A stretch of 64,000 nucleotides of DNA from Acidobacteriota bacterium (GTDB lineage Bacteria > Acidobacteriota > JAAYUB01). Shown in pieces: positions 42,424-51,767 of the stretch. Position 1 is the stretch's first letter. Every line of letters starts with the position of its first letter. The translations under genes and the position numbers were made by a program. The DNA lies in the NCBI GenBank assembly GCA_029565065.1, contig JAKQOW010000178.1, positions 1 through 64,000 of the forward strand, given 5' to 3'. The notes under the pieces are model-generated. The model was not told the DNA's origin. It was given only the letters and a program-made list of their open reading frames with translations, and did not search any database.

Positions 42424-45400
42424 TCAGCGGACCGGGTTCTTCGGCGGTCGGATCGGGAGCTTGGGCTGCGTGGACGCCTGCAGCTCCGCGAGGAGCACCT
42501 CGATGGCCTTCTCGAGGCACGGGTCGTGGCCGGCCACCACCAGGTCGGGCCGGTCGTCCACCTCGATGTCCGGCGAGACGCCCTTCCCCTCGACATCCCA
42601 CTCGCCGTCGGTGTTGTAGAAGGAGAAGTCGGCGATCTGCACGCCGCCGTTGTCCATGAGCGGCGGTGTGCCGCTCAGACCGATGAGGCCGCCCCAGGTG
42701 CGGGTGCCGATGAGCTTGCCCAGTCCCGACTTGCGGAAGAAGTACGGGAAGGCGTCGCCGCCCGAACCGGAGTAGCCGTTGGCCAGGCAGACCTTGGGGC
42801 CGTAATGGGTCGCCGACGGGATGACGGTGGGGTCGGTGTAGCGCGTCGCCCACAGTCCCAGGGGCTTGCGGTCCAGTCGGGTCATGTACATGTCGGGGAT
42901 GTGCCCGCCGGAGTTGTAGCGCAGGTCGATGATCAGCGCGTCCTTGCGCACCTGCGGGTAGAAGTCGCGGCTGAAGCCCTCGACACCGGGCTCGGCGGTG
43001 GCAGCCATGTGGAGGTAGCCCACGCGGCCGCCGGTGGCCTCTTCCACCTTGCGGCGGTTGGCGTCCACCCAGTAGCGGTAGCGCAGCATCAGCTCGTTGG
43101 CCACGGGGGTGACAACGATTTCCGTCGCGCCCTCATCCGTCGGTTGCGCGTTGACGGTCAGGGGAATCGCCTTCCCCGCCGTATTGGCCAGCAGCGCGTA
43201 GGGGTTGACGGGGTGTTGCAGAGGCTGTCCGTTCACGGTGAGGAGATAGTCGCCCTCCTTCACCTTGAGGCCCGGCTGGGCCAGCGGGCCGCGACGGGTC
43301 GGATCCCAGTTCTGCCCGGGATAGATCCGGGCGATGCGGTAGCGGCCTCTGGCGGCATCCAGCTCGAAGTCGCAGCCCAGCAGGCCGACGCCCAGCCGCG
43401 GCACATCCGGGTAATCGCCGCCGCCGCGGTAGGTGTGGGAGCTGTTGAGCTCGGCGATCATTTCGCCGATGAGGTAGTTCAGGTCGTCCCGGTGGGCCAC
43501 GTCGGGCAGCATGGCGCCATAGCGCTCCTTGATGATCGCCCAGTCGACGCCGTGCATGTTGGGGTCGTAGAAAAAGTCGCGGGTGATGCGCCAGGCGTCG
43601 GTGTAGATCTCCGGCCACTCGGCGCGCGGATCCACGGTCATCTTCATGTCGGCCAGGTTCAGCCGGTCCGTGGGCTTCTGGTCCGGCTTGGCGTCGATGA
43701 TGGCGTAACCGCCGCCCTGCTGCACCAGGATCTTCTTCACGTCGAAGGAGAACGACACGCCGTTGACGCCGCCGATGACCGTCTTGAGCTCGCGCTTCTT
43801 CAGATCGTAAACCTGCAGGGTGGCGCCCTGCGCCCCGGAACCGGGCACGCCGACGGAGGCGAAGAACACCTGCTCCTTGTCGGGGACGATGCCCACGTAG
43901 TTGCCGTCGGGGACCGGCAGGTCGATGATCCGGTTCTCCAGCCCCTCGAAGTCGATCTTGATCTCGACGGTCTTGGGCTTGTCCTTGTCCGCCTTGGCGG
44001 CGCCGTCCTTGGCCTCGGCCGGCTTGGCGTCGGCCGTTTTCTCGCCGTCGGCGGGCTTGCCGGCCTCGGCCGGTTTGTCACCGTCCTTCGGTTTGTCGCC
44101 GTCCTTCGGCTTGTCGCCGTCCTTCGGCTTGTCCTCGACCACCTTCTCCTCGTCGCTCTCTGGGATGAACGGGGACGGGGTGTCCGCCTGGAGCGTCACG
44201 GCGACGATTTTGCCGGGGTTGTAGTGATAGTGCATGAACTCGATGGCGCTGAACGAGTAGTTGAACTCGCGGTTGGCCACGAAGTAGAGGTAGCGGCCAT
44301 CCGGATCCCATGCCGGCAGGCCGTCGTCGGTCATGTCGCCGGTGATCTTGTAACTCTTGATGTCGGCCAGGGAATAGAGATAGATGGAATCGAGGCCGTT
44401 GGCCGACGCCTTGTCGTAGGCGATCCACTTGGAATCGGGACTCCAGACGCCGGTGATGAAGTTGCTGAAGCCCTCGTACTGGCCGTGGTCCACCTTGACC
44501 AGTTCCTTCTTCTCGATGTCGATGTAGTACAGGTTCACCGCCGCGTCGGACAGCAGCAGCTTCTGGCTGTCCGGGCTCCAGGCGAGGTTCTGGTACCAGA
44601 TCCGCGAACCCTTGGTCAGTTGGGTCACCTCGCCCTTGCCGTCCGCCGGCCGGAGGTAGATCTCGTATTCGCCGCTGGCATCCGAGAAGTAGGCAACCCA
44701 CTTGCCGTTGGGGCTCCAGGCCGCATCCCGCTCGCGGATGCCGGGAGTGCGGGTGAGGTTGCGGATCTCCCCCTTCTTGGCCGGAACGGTGAAGATGTCG
44801 CCGCGGGCCTCGAACAGGGCCCGCACGCCGGTGGGGGAGAGTCCGAAGCCGTGGATGTTGTCGCTCACATTCTTGATCACGGGCCGGGCGGCCAGGTTTT
44901 CCCCGCGCACCTCGACGGTGAGCTTGCGGGATTTCTCGGTCTTCAGGTCCATGACGTACAGGTAGCCGCCGTTCTCGTAGACGATGGCGCCGGGGCCGAT
45001 CCCGGGCCACTGGACGTCGAACTCCTTGTAATCGGTGAGCGCCCGGACCTTCTTCGTCTTCAGGTCATAGGCATACAGGTTCTGCACTTTGGCGGCGCTC
45101 CGGTCGGACACGAAGTAGATGGTGTCGCCCTGCCACATCGGGAACAGGTCGTTGGCGTCGCTGGGGGCGATCACCTCGGCGGTGTTGGCGGCCAGGTCAT
45201 AGATCCAGATGTCGGGCGCCATGCCGCCGCGGTACCGCTTCCAGGTCCGGAACTCGGTCCCGAGGCGGTTGTAAGCCAACTTGGTGCCGTCGGCGTTGAG
45301 CGCGCTCAATTCGCCGGTGGGCAGCGGCAGCATCTCGGGCAGGCCGCCGTCGACGGAGACCTTGAACAGGCGGTTGAACCGGTTCCAGAACGAGGCCCGG

Positions 45401-45777
45401 CCGGAGCGGAACAGCACGGCCTTGCCGTCGGGATACCAGTCGAGCATCCCGTCATCGCCCGGGTGGTAGGTCAGGCGCCGGGGCTCGCCACCGGCGGCGG
45501 GGATCACAAAGACGTCGTTGTTGCCGTCGTAGTCGCCGGTGAAGGCCACGCTGCGGCCGTCGGGCGAGAATCTGGGAAAGCGCTCCTGGCCCGGGTAGGT
45601 GGTGAGCTTGCGGGCCACGCCGCCCTGGCTGGAGACGATCCACAGGTCCCCGGCATAGGTGAAGACCACCTGGTCGCCGTGGATGTCGGGATGATGCAAC
45701 AGCCGCGTGTCGGCCGTCGCTGCGAACGCCGCGGCGCACAGAACCGCCGCGAGGGCGAGAAACACCATGCGTTTCAT
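42424..45777 (-). CDS. Tricorn-type S41 protease, secreted
   Basis: Encodes 1117 residues; GAGGAGG precedes the ATG. Residues 1-22 are a signal peptide. The first 580 residues are WD40/TolB-like beta-propeller repeats (FPRFSPDGRSVAFT, AAWSPNGKWVAYFSD, AWSPDSQKLLLSD). A Lys/Asp/Pro linker with three tandem KDGDKP units (15-18 bp DNA repeats, 44087-44142) is followed by the Tricorn C1 domain, a PDZ-like domain (GVGLLG, VKEGDYLLTVNG) and the S41 catalytic domain. That has SSHTYRGGGDYP with the catalytic His, and NGYSGSGGDAFPYFF with the nucleophilic Ser. It degrades oligopeptides outside the cytoplasm, fitting the peptide and hydroxyproline lifestyle of the window. Confidence 0.93.
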   Translation of the reverse strand: MKRMVFLALAAVLCAAAFAATADTRLLHHPDIHGDQVVFTYAGDLWIVSSQGGVARKLTTYPGQERFPRFSPDGRSVAFTGDYDGNNDVFVIPAAGGEPRRLTYHPGDDGMLDWYPDGKAVLFRSGRASFWNRFNRLFKVSVDGGLPEMLPLPTGELSALNADGTKLAYNRLGTEFRTWKRYRGGMAPDIWIYDLAANTAEVIAPSDANDLFPMWQGDTIYFVSDRSAAKVQNLYAYDLKTKKVRALTDYKEFDVQWPGIGPGAIVYENGGYLYVMDLKTEKSRKLTVEVRGENLAARPVIKNVSDNIHGFGLSPTGVRALFEARGDIFTVPAKKGEIRNLTRTPGIRERDAAWSPNGKWVAYFSDASGEYEIYLRPADGKGEVTQLTKGSRIWYQNLAWSPDSQKLLLSDAAVNLYYIDIEKKELVKVDHGQYEGFSNFITGVWSPDSKWIAYDKASANGLDSIYLYSLADIKSYKITGDMTDDGLPAWDPDGRYLYFVANREFNYSFSAIEFMHYHYNPGKIVAVTLQADTPSPFIPESDEEKVVEDKPKDGDKPKDGDKPKDGDKPAEAGKPADGEKTADAKPAEAKDGAAKADKDKPKTVEIKIDFEGLENRIIDLPVPDGNYVGIVPDKEQVFFASVGVPGSGAQGATLQVYDLKKRELKTVIGGVNGVSFSFDVKKILVQQGGGYAIIDAKPDQKPTDRLNLADMKMTVDPRAEWPEIYTDAWRITRDFFYDPNMHGVDWAIIKERYGAMLPDVAHRDDLNYLIGEMIAELNSSHTYRGGGDYPDVPRLGVGLLGCDFELDAARGRYRIARIYPGQNWDPTRRGPLAQPGLKVKEGDYLLTVNGQPLQHPVNPYALLANTAGKAIPLTVNAQPTDEGATEIVVTPVANELMLRYRYWVDANRRKVEEATGGRVGYLHMAATAEPGVEGFSRDFYPQVRKDALIIDLRYNSGGHIPDMYMTRLDRKPLGLWATRYTDPTVIPSATHYGPKVCLANGYSGSGGDAFPYFFRKSGLGKLIGTRTWGGLIGLSGTPPLMDNGGVQIADFSFYNTDGEWDVEGKGVSPDIEVDDRPDLVVAGHDPCLEKAIEVLLAELQASTQPKLPIRPPKNPVR

Positions 45778-46143
45778 GGATGGGAACCTCCTCGGATATG
45801 GTCGATGTCCTTTACAGGATTATTTCAGACAGATTGATTCGGTTCAAAGTTCTTGTACGCATCGGAACGCCGCTGGGTTCTCAAGCAGAGAGAAATAATT
45901 GCCAGTTTGGTCAGACACCCGGACACCCGGCGGTGGCGCGCCGCACCGGGATTAAGGCCGCGAGCCCGACAGGCGGGTATTCGTCCGCAGCCAAACCAGG
46001 GGTAGCTCGGTTCCGTATACCGTTGCAGCAAAGCCGGGACAGGCACGCCGCGCCGATCCGCCGGAACGCCGCGCGGGGATTCAATCCGGGACGTTCGTTC
46101 CGGATCAGCCGGGCGACGAGGCCTTCCTGAGGAGGACAGACTC
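45778..46143. other. Divergent spacer with no recognised element
   Basis: Between the divergent Tricorn and SMP-30-like genes. It must carry both promoters, but no convincing pair was found. It has none of the heptamer arrays that fill other long gaps in the window, so the arrays are not obligatory intergenic filler. Confidence 0.5.
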
Positions 46144-48051
46144 ATGACCACCGCCTATCGTTTGGTTTTCTGGTTCTGCCTGCTGGCGGGGATCGGCCTG
46201 GCCGCCGACCCGCCGGAGGCGTCGTTCGAATCCGTGGAATTCGCCTCGGACCGGTGGGAGAAGTCCGGTGCCACGCTGGCCGAGCACCTGGGCCGGCCGA
46301 GCCTCTGCGGCACGGCCACGCTCAAGGACGTCGTGTTCGAAAACGGCGTCATCGAGGTGGACATCGCCTGCGTCCCGGGGCGCCGGGGCTACCCCGGGGT
46401 GGTCTTCCGGATCCAGTCCGAAGGCGAGAACGAGCGGTTCTATATCCGGCCCCACCGGGCGCCCTTCTACAACGACGCCTTCCAGTACGCGGCCACCTTC
46501 AACAGCGAGACATGCTGGCAGCTCTACAACGGACCGGGCGCCACCGCCGCCGGCGCCATCCCGGCGGGCCAGTGGAACCGGCTGCGCCTGGAGGTCAAGG
46601 GGGAGCAGGCCCGCGTGTTCTTCAATGACATGTCCCGGCCGCTGCTGGTCATTCCCCGCCTGGGCCACGGCGCTTCCAAGGGCGCTTTAGGCGTCACCAC
46701 GTTCAACGACGGCGCCTCCTACTTCTCCAATTTCCGCTACCGCGCCGACGACACGCTGGTGTTCCCCCCAGCGCCGGCGGTGACGGAACGGCCCGGCGCC
46801 ATCACCCGGTGGGATGTGTCCCAGGTGTACCAAGCCAGCCAGTTTGACTCGGACCTGCTCCTGGCCACGCCTGACCTCCCGCAACCCGAGTGGCGTCCGG
46901 TGGCGGCCGAGCCGGACGGGACGGTGAACCTGTCCCGCGCCTGCCGGCGGGACGGCGCCGCGCCGGCCGCCGTGCTGGCCCGAACAACCCTCCGCGCCGC
47001 CGCGTCGCGGACGATGAAACTGGGGCTGGGCTACAGCGACGCGGTGTACGTCTTCCTCAACGGCCGGCTGCTCTTCTCCGGCAACAGCGCCTACACCAGC
47101 CGCGACCCGTCGTTCCTGGGCATCCTCGGTCCCTTCGACACCGTCTATCTGCCCCTCTCGGCGGGCGACAACGTGTTGACGCTCCTGGTGGTGGAGGCGA
47201 TGGGCGGCTGGGGCTTCCTGTGCCTCGACCAGGACGCGGTCTTCTCCGCCCCCGGCGTGGCGGCGGCCTGGGCGACGCCGCGCCGCTTCGTCACCCCGGA
47301 GTCGGCGGTGTGGGACGCGGCCCGCGGGGTGCTCTACGTGAGCAACTACAGCGGGTACACCCGGGCGGTGATGCAGCCGGGGCTGGAGTTCATCTCCACC
47401 GTGTCGGCCGACGGCCGGATCCTCGAGCGGGTGTGGGTCGACGGCATCAAGAATCCCACCGGTCTGGTGGTGGTGGGCGACCGGCTGTGGGCCGTGGGCC
47501 GGCAGGCCCTGGTGGAGGTCGACATCCCGGGCCGGGCCATCGTGGCGCGTCACCCCTTCCCGCAGCCGGTGTTCCCCAACGACGTCGCCGCCGACGCGTC
47601 CGGCCGGCTGTACATCTCCGACTCGGTGAAAAACGCGATCTACCGTTTCGCCGACGGTCGCATGGAGGAGTGGTTCGCCGATCCGCGGCTGGGCCGGCCC
47701 AACGGCCTCTGTGTCGCCGGCGGCCGCCTCGTCGTGGGCGGCGTCGCCGGCGGCGGCCTGCTGACGGTGGACCTGGAGACGAAGGAGCTCCGGCCGTGGG
47801 TCACCCTCGGCGAGGGCGTCATCGACGGGCTGTGCGCCTTGCCCGACGGCGGCCTGCTCGTGTCGCACAACGAGGGCCGGCTCTACCGGGTGCGTCCCGA
47901 CGGCGCGGTGGAGCGGCTCCTCGACGCCACCACCACCGGCTGGAACATCGCCGACTTCGCCTACGTGCCCGAGCGGCGCCTGGTGGTGATCCCCACCTTC
48001 GCCGACGACCGCGTCGTGGCGTATACGGTGCCGTTGGAAGATAGGAGATAG
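46144..48051 (+). CDS. Secreted laminin-G-like plus SMP-30/beta-propeller protein
   Basis: Encodes 635 residues; GAGGAGG precedes the ATG. A signal peptide (1-20) leads to a concanavalin-like domain (about 25-215: FESVEFASDRWEKSG, VFRIQSEGENERFYIRPHR, WNRLRLEVKGEQARVFF) as in DUF1080-type sugar-binding proteins. A jelly-roll segment with FLNGRLLFSGN follows. The last 260 residues form an SMP-30/gluconolactonase-like propeller (PESAVWDAARGVLYVSNYSG, FPNDVAADASGRLYISDS, RPNGLCVAGGRLVVGG). The final residues DRR and the TAG stop are encoded by the flanking GATAGGA heptamer array. It could be a carbohydrate or lactone hydrolase; no acidic metal set could be confirmed by eye. Confidence 0.8.
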   Translation: MTTAYRLVFWFCLLAGIGLAADPPEASFESVEFASDRWEKSGATLAEHLGRPSLCGTATLKDVVFENGVIEVDIACVPGRRGYPGVVFRIQSEGENERFYIRPHRAPFYNDAFQYAATFNSETCWQLYNGPGATAAGAIPAGQWNRLRLEVKGEQARVFFNDMSRPLLVIPRLGHGASKGALGVTTFNDGASYFSNFRYRADDTLVFPPAPAVTERPGAITRWDVSQVYQASQFDSDLLLATPDLPQPEWRPVAAEPDGTVNLSRACRRDGAAPAAVLARTTLRAAASRTMKLGLGYSDAVYVFLNGRLLFSGNSAYTSRDPSFLGILGPFDTVYLPLSAGDNVLTLLVVEAMGGWGFLCLDQDAVFSAPGVAAAWATPRRFVTPESAVWDAARGVLYVSNYSGYTRAVMQPGLEFISTVSADGRILERVWVDGIKNPTGLVVVGDRLWAVGRQALVEVDIPGRAIVARHPFPQPVFPNDVAADASGRLYISDSVKNAIYRFADGRMEEWFADPRLGRPNGLCVAGGRLVVGGVAGGGLLTVDLETKELRPWVTLGEGVIDGLCALPDGGLLVSHNEGRLYRVRPDGAVERLLDATTTGWNIADFAYVPERRLVVIPTFADDRVVAYTVPLEDRR

Positions 48052-48152
48052 GAGATAGGAGTTACGAGTTTTTCGTGCTCGTAATTCGTAATCGTAATCG
48101 TGATCGCAATCGTAATCGGGGCTCGAGGCTAGAGGCTCGAGGCTCGCTCCCG
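48041..48152. repeat. GATAGGA, GATTAC and CCTCGAG arrays
   Basis: GATAGGA heptamers (48039-48060, reverse of CTATCTC) overlap the gene end, then come a reverse GATTAC array (48066-48118) and a reverse CCTCGAG array (48119-48150). The order is the mirror image of the forward cassettes. The region fills the space between two convergent genes. Confidence 0.9.
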
Positions 48153-48165
48153 TAACGCAGATGGA

Positions 48166-49152
48166 CTACTTGACAAGCGTCTCAAAGGCTGTGTCGCCCG
48201 ACAGGGCGGAGAGGTCCTTGTCGCCGCGGGCCTGGGCCTTGAGCTTCGGGTTGAGCGCCACGGCGCGGCGGAGCGCCTCCAGGGACTCGACGCGGCGCCC
48301 GGCGGCCAGCCGGATCACCGCCAGGTCGTAGCACACCTCCGGATTGTCCGGCGCCAGCGTCGCGGCTTTCTCCATGGGCGGCAGCGCTTCGGCGGCGCGC
48401 CCCTTCGTGAAGAGCGTCCAGGCGTCGTTCCAGCAGTAGTTCATCTGGCCGAAGCGGAGCAGCCGGCCCAGCTCGCCGAACGGGTCGGGATGGTCGTCCA
48501 CCCGGATGTCGATGGCCCGGTCGGTGTAGCCGCCGTAGCCGGCGCCGGCGTGCACCACCAGGATGGCCGCTGACTGGCGGCCCCGGGCGTCGCCGCCCTC
48601 GGCATCGCCGGCGACGAGGGCCGCGTAGATCCGGTCCGCCAGGGTGCCCTTTGTTTCTACATAGGCCTTCTCCATGGATACGACCACCGCCTCACCCGTG
48701 AGGATGTTCCCCTGCACGGCGTAATTGACCCCGTGGCGCCCGCCCGCCCACGGAATGCAGTCGGCGCCAGTATAGGTGGTTGACGCTCCGTCGGCGGCCA
48801 CGATCCCCACCTGGCGGCGGGTGGGGTTGTCATCGGTCCGGAGCAGGACCTTGAGCGTCTCCTCCGGCGACAGCCCCGCCGCGAGCAGGTCCAGCCCGCG
48901 CGGGCCGAAGGTGGTGTTCATGAACGACTGGGTGGCCACGGCGCCGACGCCCGCCTTCGCCCACGGCACCACCGCGCCCACGGCGAAGAAGCGCGACGCC
49001 ACGCCGACGCCCCACTCGCCCGCGGCCGGATCCCGCGCCACGATGGAGAACGTGGCCACCGGTCCGACCGGCCGTTCCGCCGCCGCGCCCGCCGCCGTCA
49101 CGGCCAGTACCGCCACTAACACCACTGTCACCGGAGATCGTCGTGTCGCCAT
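48166..49152 (-). CDS. Secreted DUF1028 protein with TPR tail
   Basis: Encodes 328 residues; GAGGAG precedes the ATG. After a signal peptide (1-25) comes a DUF1028 domain (about 30-235) starting ATFSIVARDPAAGEWGVGVASRFFAVG, an Ntn-hydrolase-related family of unknown activity. The tail (about 245-328) has two TPR-like helices (AEALPPMEKAATLAPDNPEVCYDLAVIRLAAGRRVESLEALRRAVALNP). DUF1028 proteins are often found with amidohydrolases and peptide catabolism genes. The neighbours here do not define a role. Confidence 0.9.
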   Translation of the reverse strand: MATRRSPVTVVLVAVLAVTAAGAAAERPVGPVATFSIVARDPAAGEWGVGVASRFFAVGAVVPWAKAGVGAVATQSFMNTTFGPRGLDLLAAGLSPEETLKVLLRTDDNPTRRQVGIVAADGASTTYTGADCIPWAGGRHGVNYAVQGNILTGEAVVVSMEKAYVETKGTLADRIYAALVAGDAEGGDARGRQSAAILVVHAGAGYGGYTDRAIDIRVDDHPDPFGELGRLLRFGQMNYCWNDAWTLFTKGRAAEALPPMEKAATLAPDNPEVCYDLAVIRLAAGRRVESLEALRRAVALNPKLKAQARGDKDLSALSGDTAFETLVK

Positions 49153-49331
49153 CGGTTTCTCCTCGCCGATCGGATTAATGGTCCCATTTCACCACAACCG
49201 TCCATCACCTGGAAAGCCCGAAAGAATACATTCACCGCCGAGTCGCAGAGTCACGCGAGGAAGCCGTAGGCCGCGCCCGCCGGGCGCGGCCCGTTGAAAC
49301 GTCATGATCTTTGTGGTTCAATCACGATGAG

Positions 49332-50105
49332 ATGCATACCGATCACTCCCGACCGGAGCACCACGCCGAGTTCCGCTTCTACGAGGAGCTCAACGACTTC
49401 CTGCCGCCGGCGCGACAAAAGCGGGATTTCACCTACACGTTCCACGGCCGCCCGGCGGTCAAGGACGCCATCGAGGCGCTGGGCGTGCCCCACCCCGAGG
49501 TGGACCTGATCCTCGTCAACGGCGAGTCGGTGGACTTCGGCCATCCGCTCGGCGACGGCGACCGCGTGTCGGTCTACCCGGTGTTCGAGAGCCTGGACAT
49601 CGCCGGCGCCACCCGGCTGCGGCCGCGGCCGCTGCGGGAGCCGCGGTTCATCCTCGACGTTCACCTCGGTCGCCTGGCCCGCCACCTCCGGCTCCTGGGC
49701 TTCGACACGCGCTACGCCAACGACGCCGCCGACGCCGCGATCGCCGCCGCGGCGGCCCGCGAGCGGCGCATCGTGCTCACCCGCGACCGCGGGCTGCTCA
49801 AACACGGCGCCGTCACCCGCGGCTACTGGGTCCGGACCACCGCGCCCCGGGCGCAAGCGGCCGAGGTGATCCGGCGCTTCCAGCTCGAGGCGCGGCTCCA
49901 CCCATTCACCCGCTGCCTGGAGTGCAACGGCGTGCTCCGCCCCGTTGACAAGGCCGCCGTCGCGAACCGCCTGCCGTCCTGCGCCCGCCGCCTCCACGAC
50001 AACTTCGCCGAGTGCCCGGGTTGCCGGCGCCTCTATTGGCCCGGCTCGCACCACCGCCGCCTCGCCGAATTCGTCACGCAGCTGCGGGAGAAGGTTGAGG
50101 GTTGA
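49332..50105 (+). CDS. Mut7-C RNase with N-terminal ubiquitin-like domain
   Basis: Encodes about 257 residues from ATG at 49332; a TTG at 49311 is also possible. Residues of about 8-85 form the ubiquitin-like Mut7-C-associated domain (FRFYEELNDFLPP, VKDAIEALGVPHPEVDLILVNG, DGDRVSVYPVFE). The rest is the Mut7-C PIN-like RNase domain: FILDVHLGRLARHLRLLGFDTRY, RIVLTRDRGLL, and a zinc ribbon with CLECNG and CPGCRRLYWPGSHH. Such proteins are predicted RNA-processing nucleases. The last stop codon (TGA) lies in a GTTGAGG heptamer pair that starts the next array. Confidence 0.92.
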   Translation: MHTDHSRPEHHAEFRFYEELNDFLPPARQKRDFTYTFHGRPAVKDAIEALGVPHPEVDLILVNGESVDFGHPLGDGDRVSVYPVFESLDIAGATRLRPRPLREPRFILDVHLGRLARHLRLLGFDTRYANDAADAAIAAAAARERRIVLTRDRGLLKHGAVTRGYWVRTTAPRAQAAEVIRRFQLEARLHPFTRCLECNGVLRPVDKAAVANRLPSCARRLHDNFAECPGCRRLYWPGSHHRRLAEFVTQLREKVEG

Positions 50106-50413
50106 GAGTTCGTGCTCGTAACTCGTAATCGTCATCGTAATCGTGATCGTAATCGAGACTCGAGGCTCGAGACTAGAGGCTCGTTTCCGTAGTGCGGATG
50201 TCGGGGTTCGGGGTTCGGGGTTCGGGGCTTCACGTTCATCTTGCGTCTTACACATCCCGTCTCCCGATTCACGGATTTACCCATTCACCTTCCGCAATGC
50301 CCAATGAAAAATGACAAATGAAAAATGATCAATGAAATCCGCCCTGTTCCCATTCACCCATTCACCTATTCACCCTCCCCTTTCCCCTTTGTGTCCTCCG
50401 TGACTTTATGGTG
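50093..50413. repeat. Long composite repeat region, reverse polarity
   Basis: Order: two GTTGAGG heptamers (50089-50106), reverse GATTAC array (50110-50156), reverse CCTCGAG array (50156-50182), short reverse CCGATGT and CCGAACC arrays (50190-50227), a GTCTTAC-like stretch (50240-50275), TTCACCCA octamers (50274-50291 and 50350-50375), AATGAAA heptamers (50302-50337) and a TTTGTGTCCTCCGTGACTTT block (50387-50406). It ends about 30 bp before the aminotransferase gene. Confidence 0.88.
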
Positions 50414-50449
50414 AAATAGTTTTCGACTCAGACGACCGGGAGGCGCGGG

Positions 50450-51550
50450 ATGCGGTTCGACGGTGTGCACTACCTCCGGTGGGCCAAGGAGCATCAGGGC
50501 CGGGCGCGGTACTCCCTCACCTGTTCCAACATGCGGCCGGTGACCCTGGCCGAGTTGGGCCTCGGTCTGGACGACGTGGCCATCGCCTCCGGCGATCCCG
50601 ACGGCTACGGACCGCTGAAGGCAGTGGCCGCCGAGCAGTTCGGCGTCGCGCCCGAGGAGGTGTTCATCGGCGCCGGCGCCACGGGGTGCAACTTCGTCGC
50701 CTTCGCCGCCGCCCTGGACGAGGCGGACGGCGGCCCCGGCCACGTCCTGTGCGAGACCCCCGGCTACACCTGCCTCGACGATGCCGTCCGCCCCTTCGGC
50801 GCCGCGGTGGAGACGTTCACCCGCACATACGACTCGGGCTTCGCCATCGACTGCGACGACCTGCGCCGCCGCCTGCGCCCCGACACCCGGCTGGTGGTGG
50901 TCACCAACCTCCACAATCCCTCCGGCGCCGCCCTTCGGCCGGCAGAGCTGGCGGAGCTGGCGGCCATCGCCGAGACGCACGGCTGCCGCGTCGTGGTGGA
51001 CGAGGTGTACAAGGACTTCGTGGCGGAAAGCGCCAACCCCATGGCCCGCCGGTACGGCGGGCGGATGACCTCGGTCACCGGGCTGTCGAAAGTGTACGGT
51101 CTGAGCGGCCTGCGGGTAGGGCTGCTCTTCGCCGACGCCGCGTTCGTGCGGCGGTGCTACCGGATCGTCGACTACCTTGCCGGCTCCAACTCGGTCCCGG
51201 GCGACGCGATCGCCGCCGCGGCGCTGCGCCGGCGCGACTGGCTGGTGGAGCGGGCGCGGCGCATCGCCGCACCGGCTCTGGCCCATGTGCGCGCCCACGT
51301 GGAGGCCGACGATCTGCTCGAGTGGGCCGAGCCGCCGGCCGGCATCATCGCCTTTCCGCGGATCCGCCGCCCCCTAAACACCCTGGTCCTGGCCGATTTC
51401 CTCGAGCGGGAGTACGACCTCGGGGTGACGCCGGGCGACCTGTTCGGCCTGCCGGGCCACGTGCGTCTGGGCTTCGGCCTGGCCAGTCCTGAGGACCTCG
51501 AGGAGGCGCTGCGGCGGTTCCGGGACGGGATCCGCTCCATGCCGGAGTAG
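50450..51550 (+). CDS. Aminotransferase class I/II
   Basis: Encodes 366 residues; GGGAGGCG precedes the ATG. Fold-type I PLP enzyme landmarks are GYGPLKAVAAEQFGV, VFIGAGATGCNF, NLHNPSGAAL (the NPSG motif), VDEVYKDF and the PLP-binding Lys214 in TGLSKVYGLSGLRVG. A late VRLGFGL motif supplies the carboxylate-binding Arg. Short inter-motif spacing resembles valine-pyruvate or histidinol-phosphate-like aminotransferases, but the substrate is undefined. It stands alone between repeat arrays. Confidence 0.92.
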   Translation: MRFDGVHYLRWAKEHQGRARYSLTCSNMRPVTLAELGLGLDDVAIASGDPDGYGPLKAVAAEQFGVAPEEVFIGAGATGCNFVAFAAALDEADGGPGHVLCETPGYTCLDDAVRPFGAAVETFTRTYDSGFAIDCDDLRRRLRPDTRLVVVTNLHNPSGAALRPAELAELAAIAETHGCRVVVDEVYKDFVAESANPMARRYGGRMTSVTGLSKVYGLSGLRVGLLFADAAFVRRCYRIVDYLAGSNSVPGDAIAAAALRRRDWLVERARRIAAPALAHVRAHVEADDLLEWAEPPAGIIAFPRIRRPLNTLVLADFLEREYDLGVTPGDLFGLPGHVRLGFGLASPEDLEEALRRFRDGIRSMPE

Positions 51551-51660
51551 GGGCACGCCAAGGCGCCAAGGCACGAAGTCGGGTCCCGGCAGGACGGACC
51601 ACAACAGAACTACGCACCATTGATCATTTTTCATCGATCAGCTGACATTGGTCATTTCCA
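51551..51660. repeat. Short GCCAAGG and AATGAAA-type repeats
   Basis: GCCAAGG-type units (51556-51577) and reverse AATGAAA-like units (TCATTTTTCAT type, 51622-51656) lie after the aminotransferase gene. The rest of the gap before the MFS gene shows no recognisable element. Confidence 0.5.
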
Positions 51661-51767
51661 GCGAAACGGCTCGGACTGTCGTGACCCGGTGAGGACGCGT
51701 GCCGGCGTCGGAACGGATCGGGAACGGTTGCGGGCCGGGGTACAATGGAGCGGAGGCTGAACACCGC

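Noticed and set aside
42424..45777. Tricorn-type gene as two separate genes (propeller protein and protease)
   Set aside because: One continuous frame with a Lys/Asp/Pro linker joins the domains as in known Tricorn homologues, and no internal ribosome site is seen.
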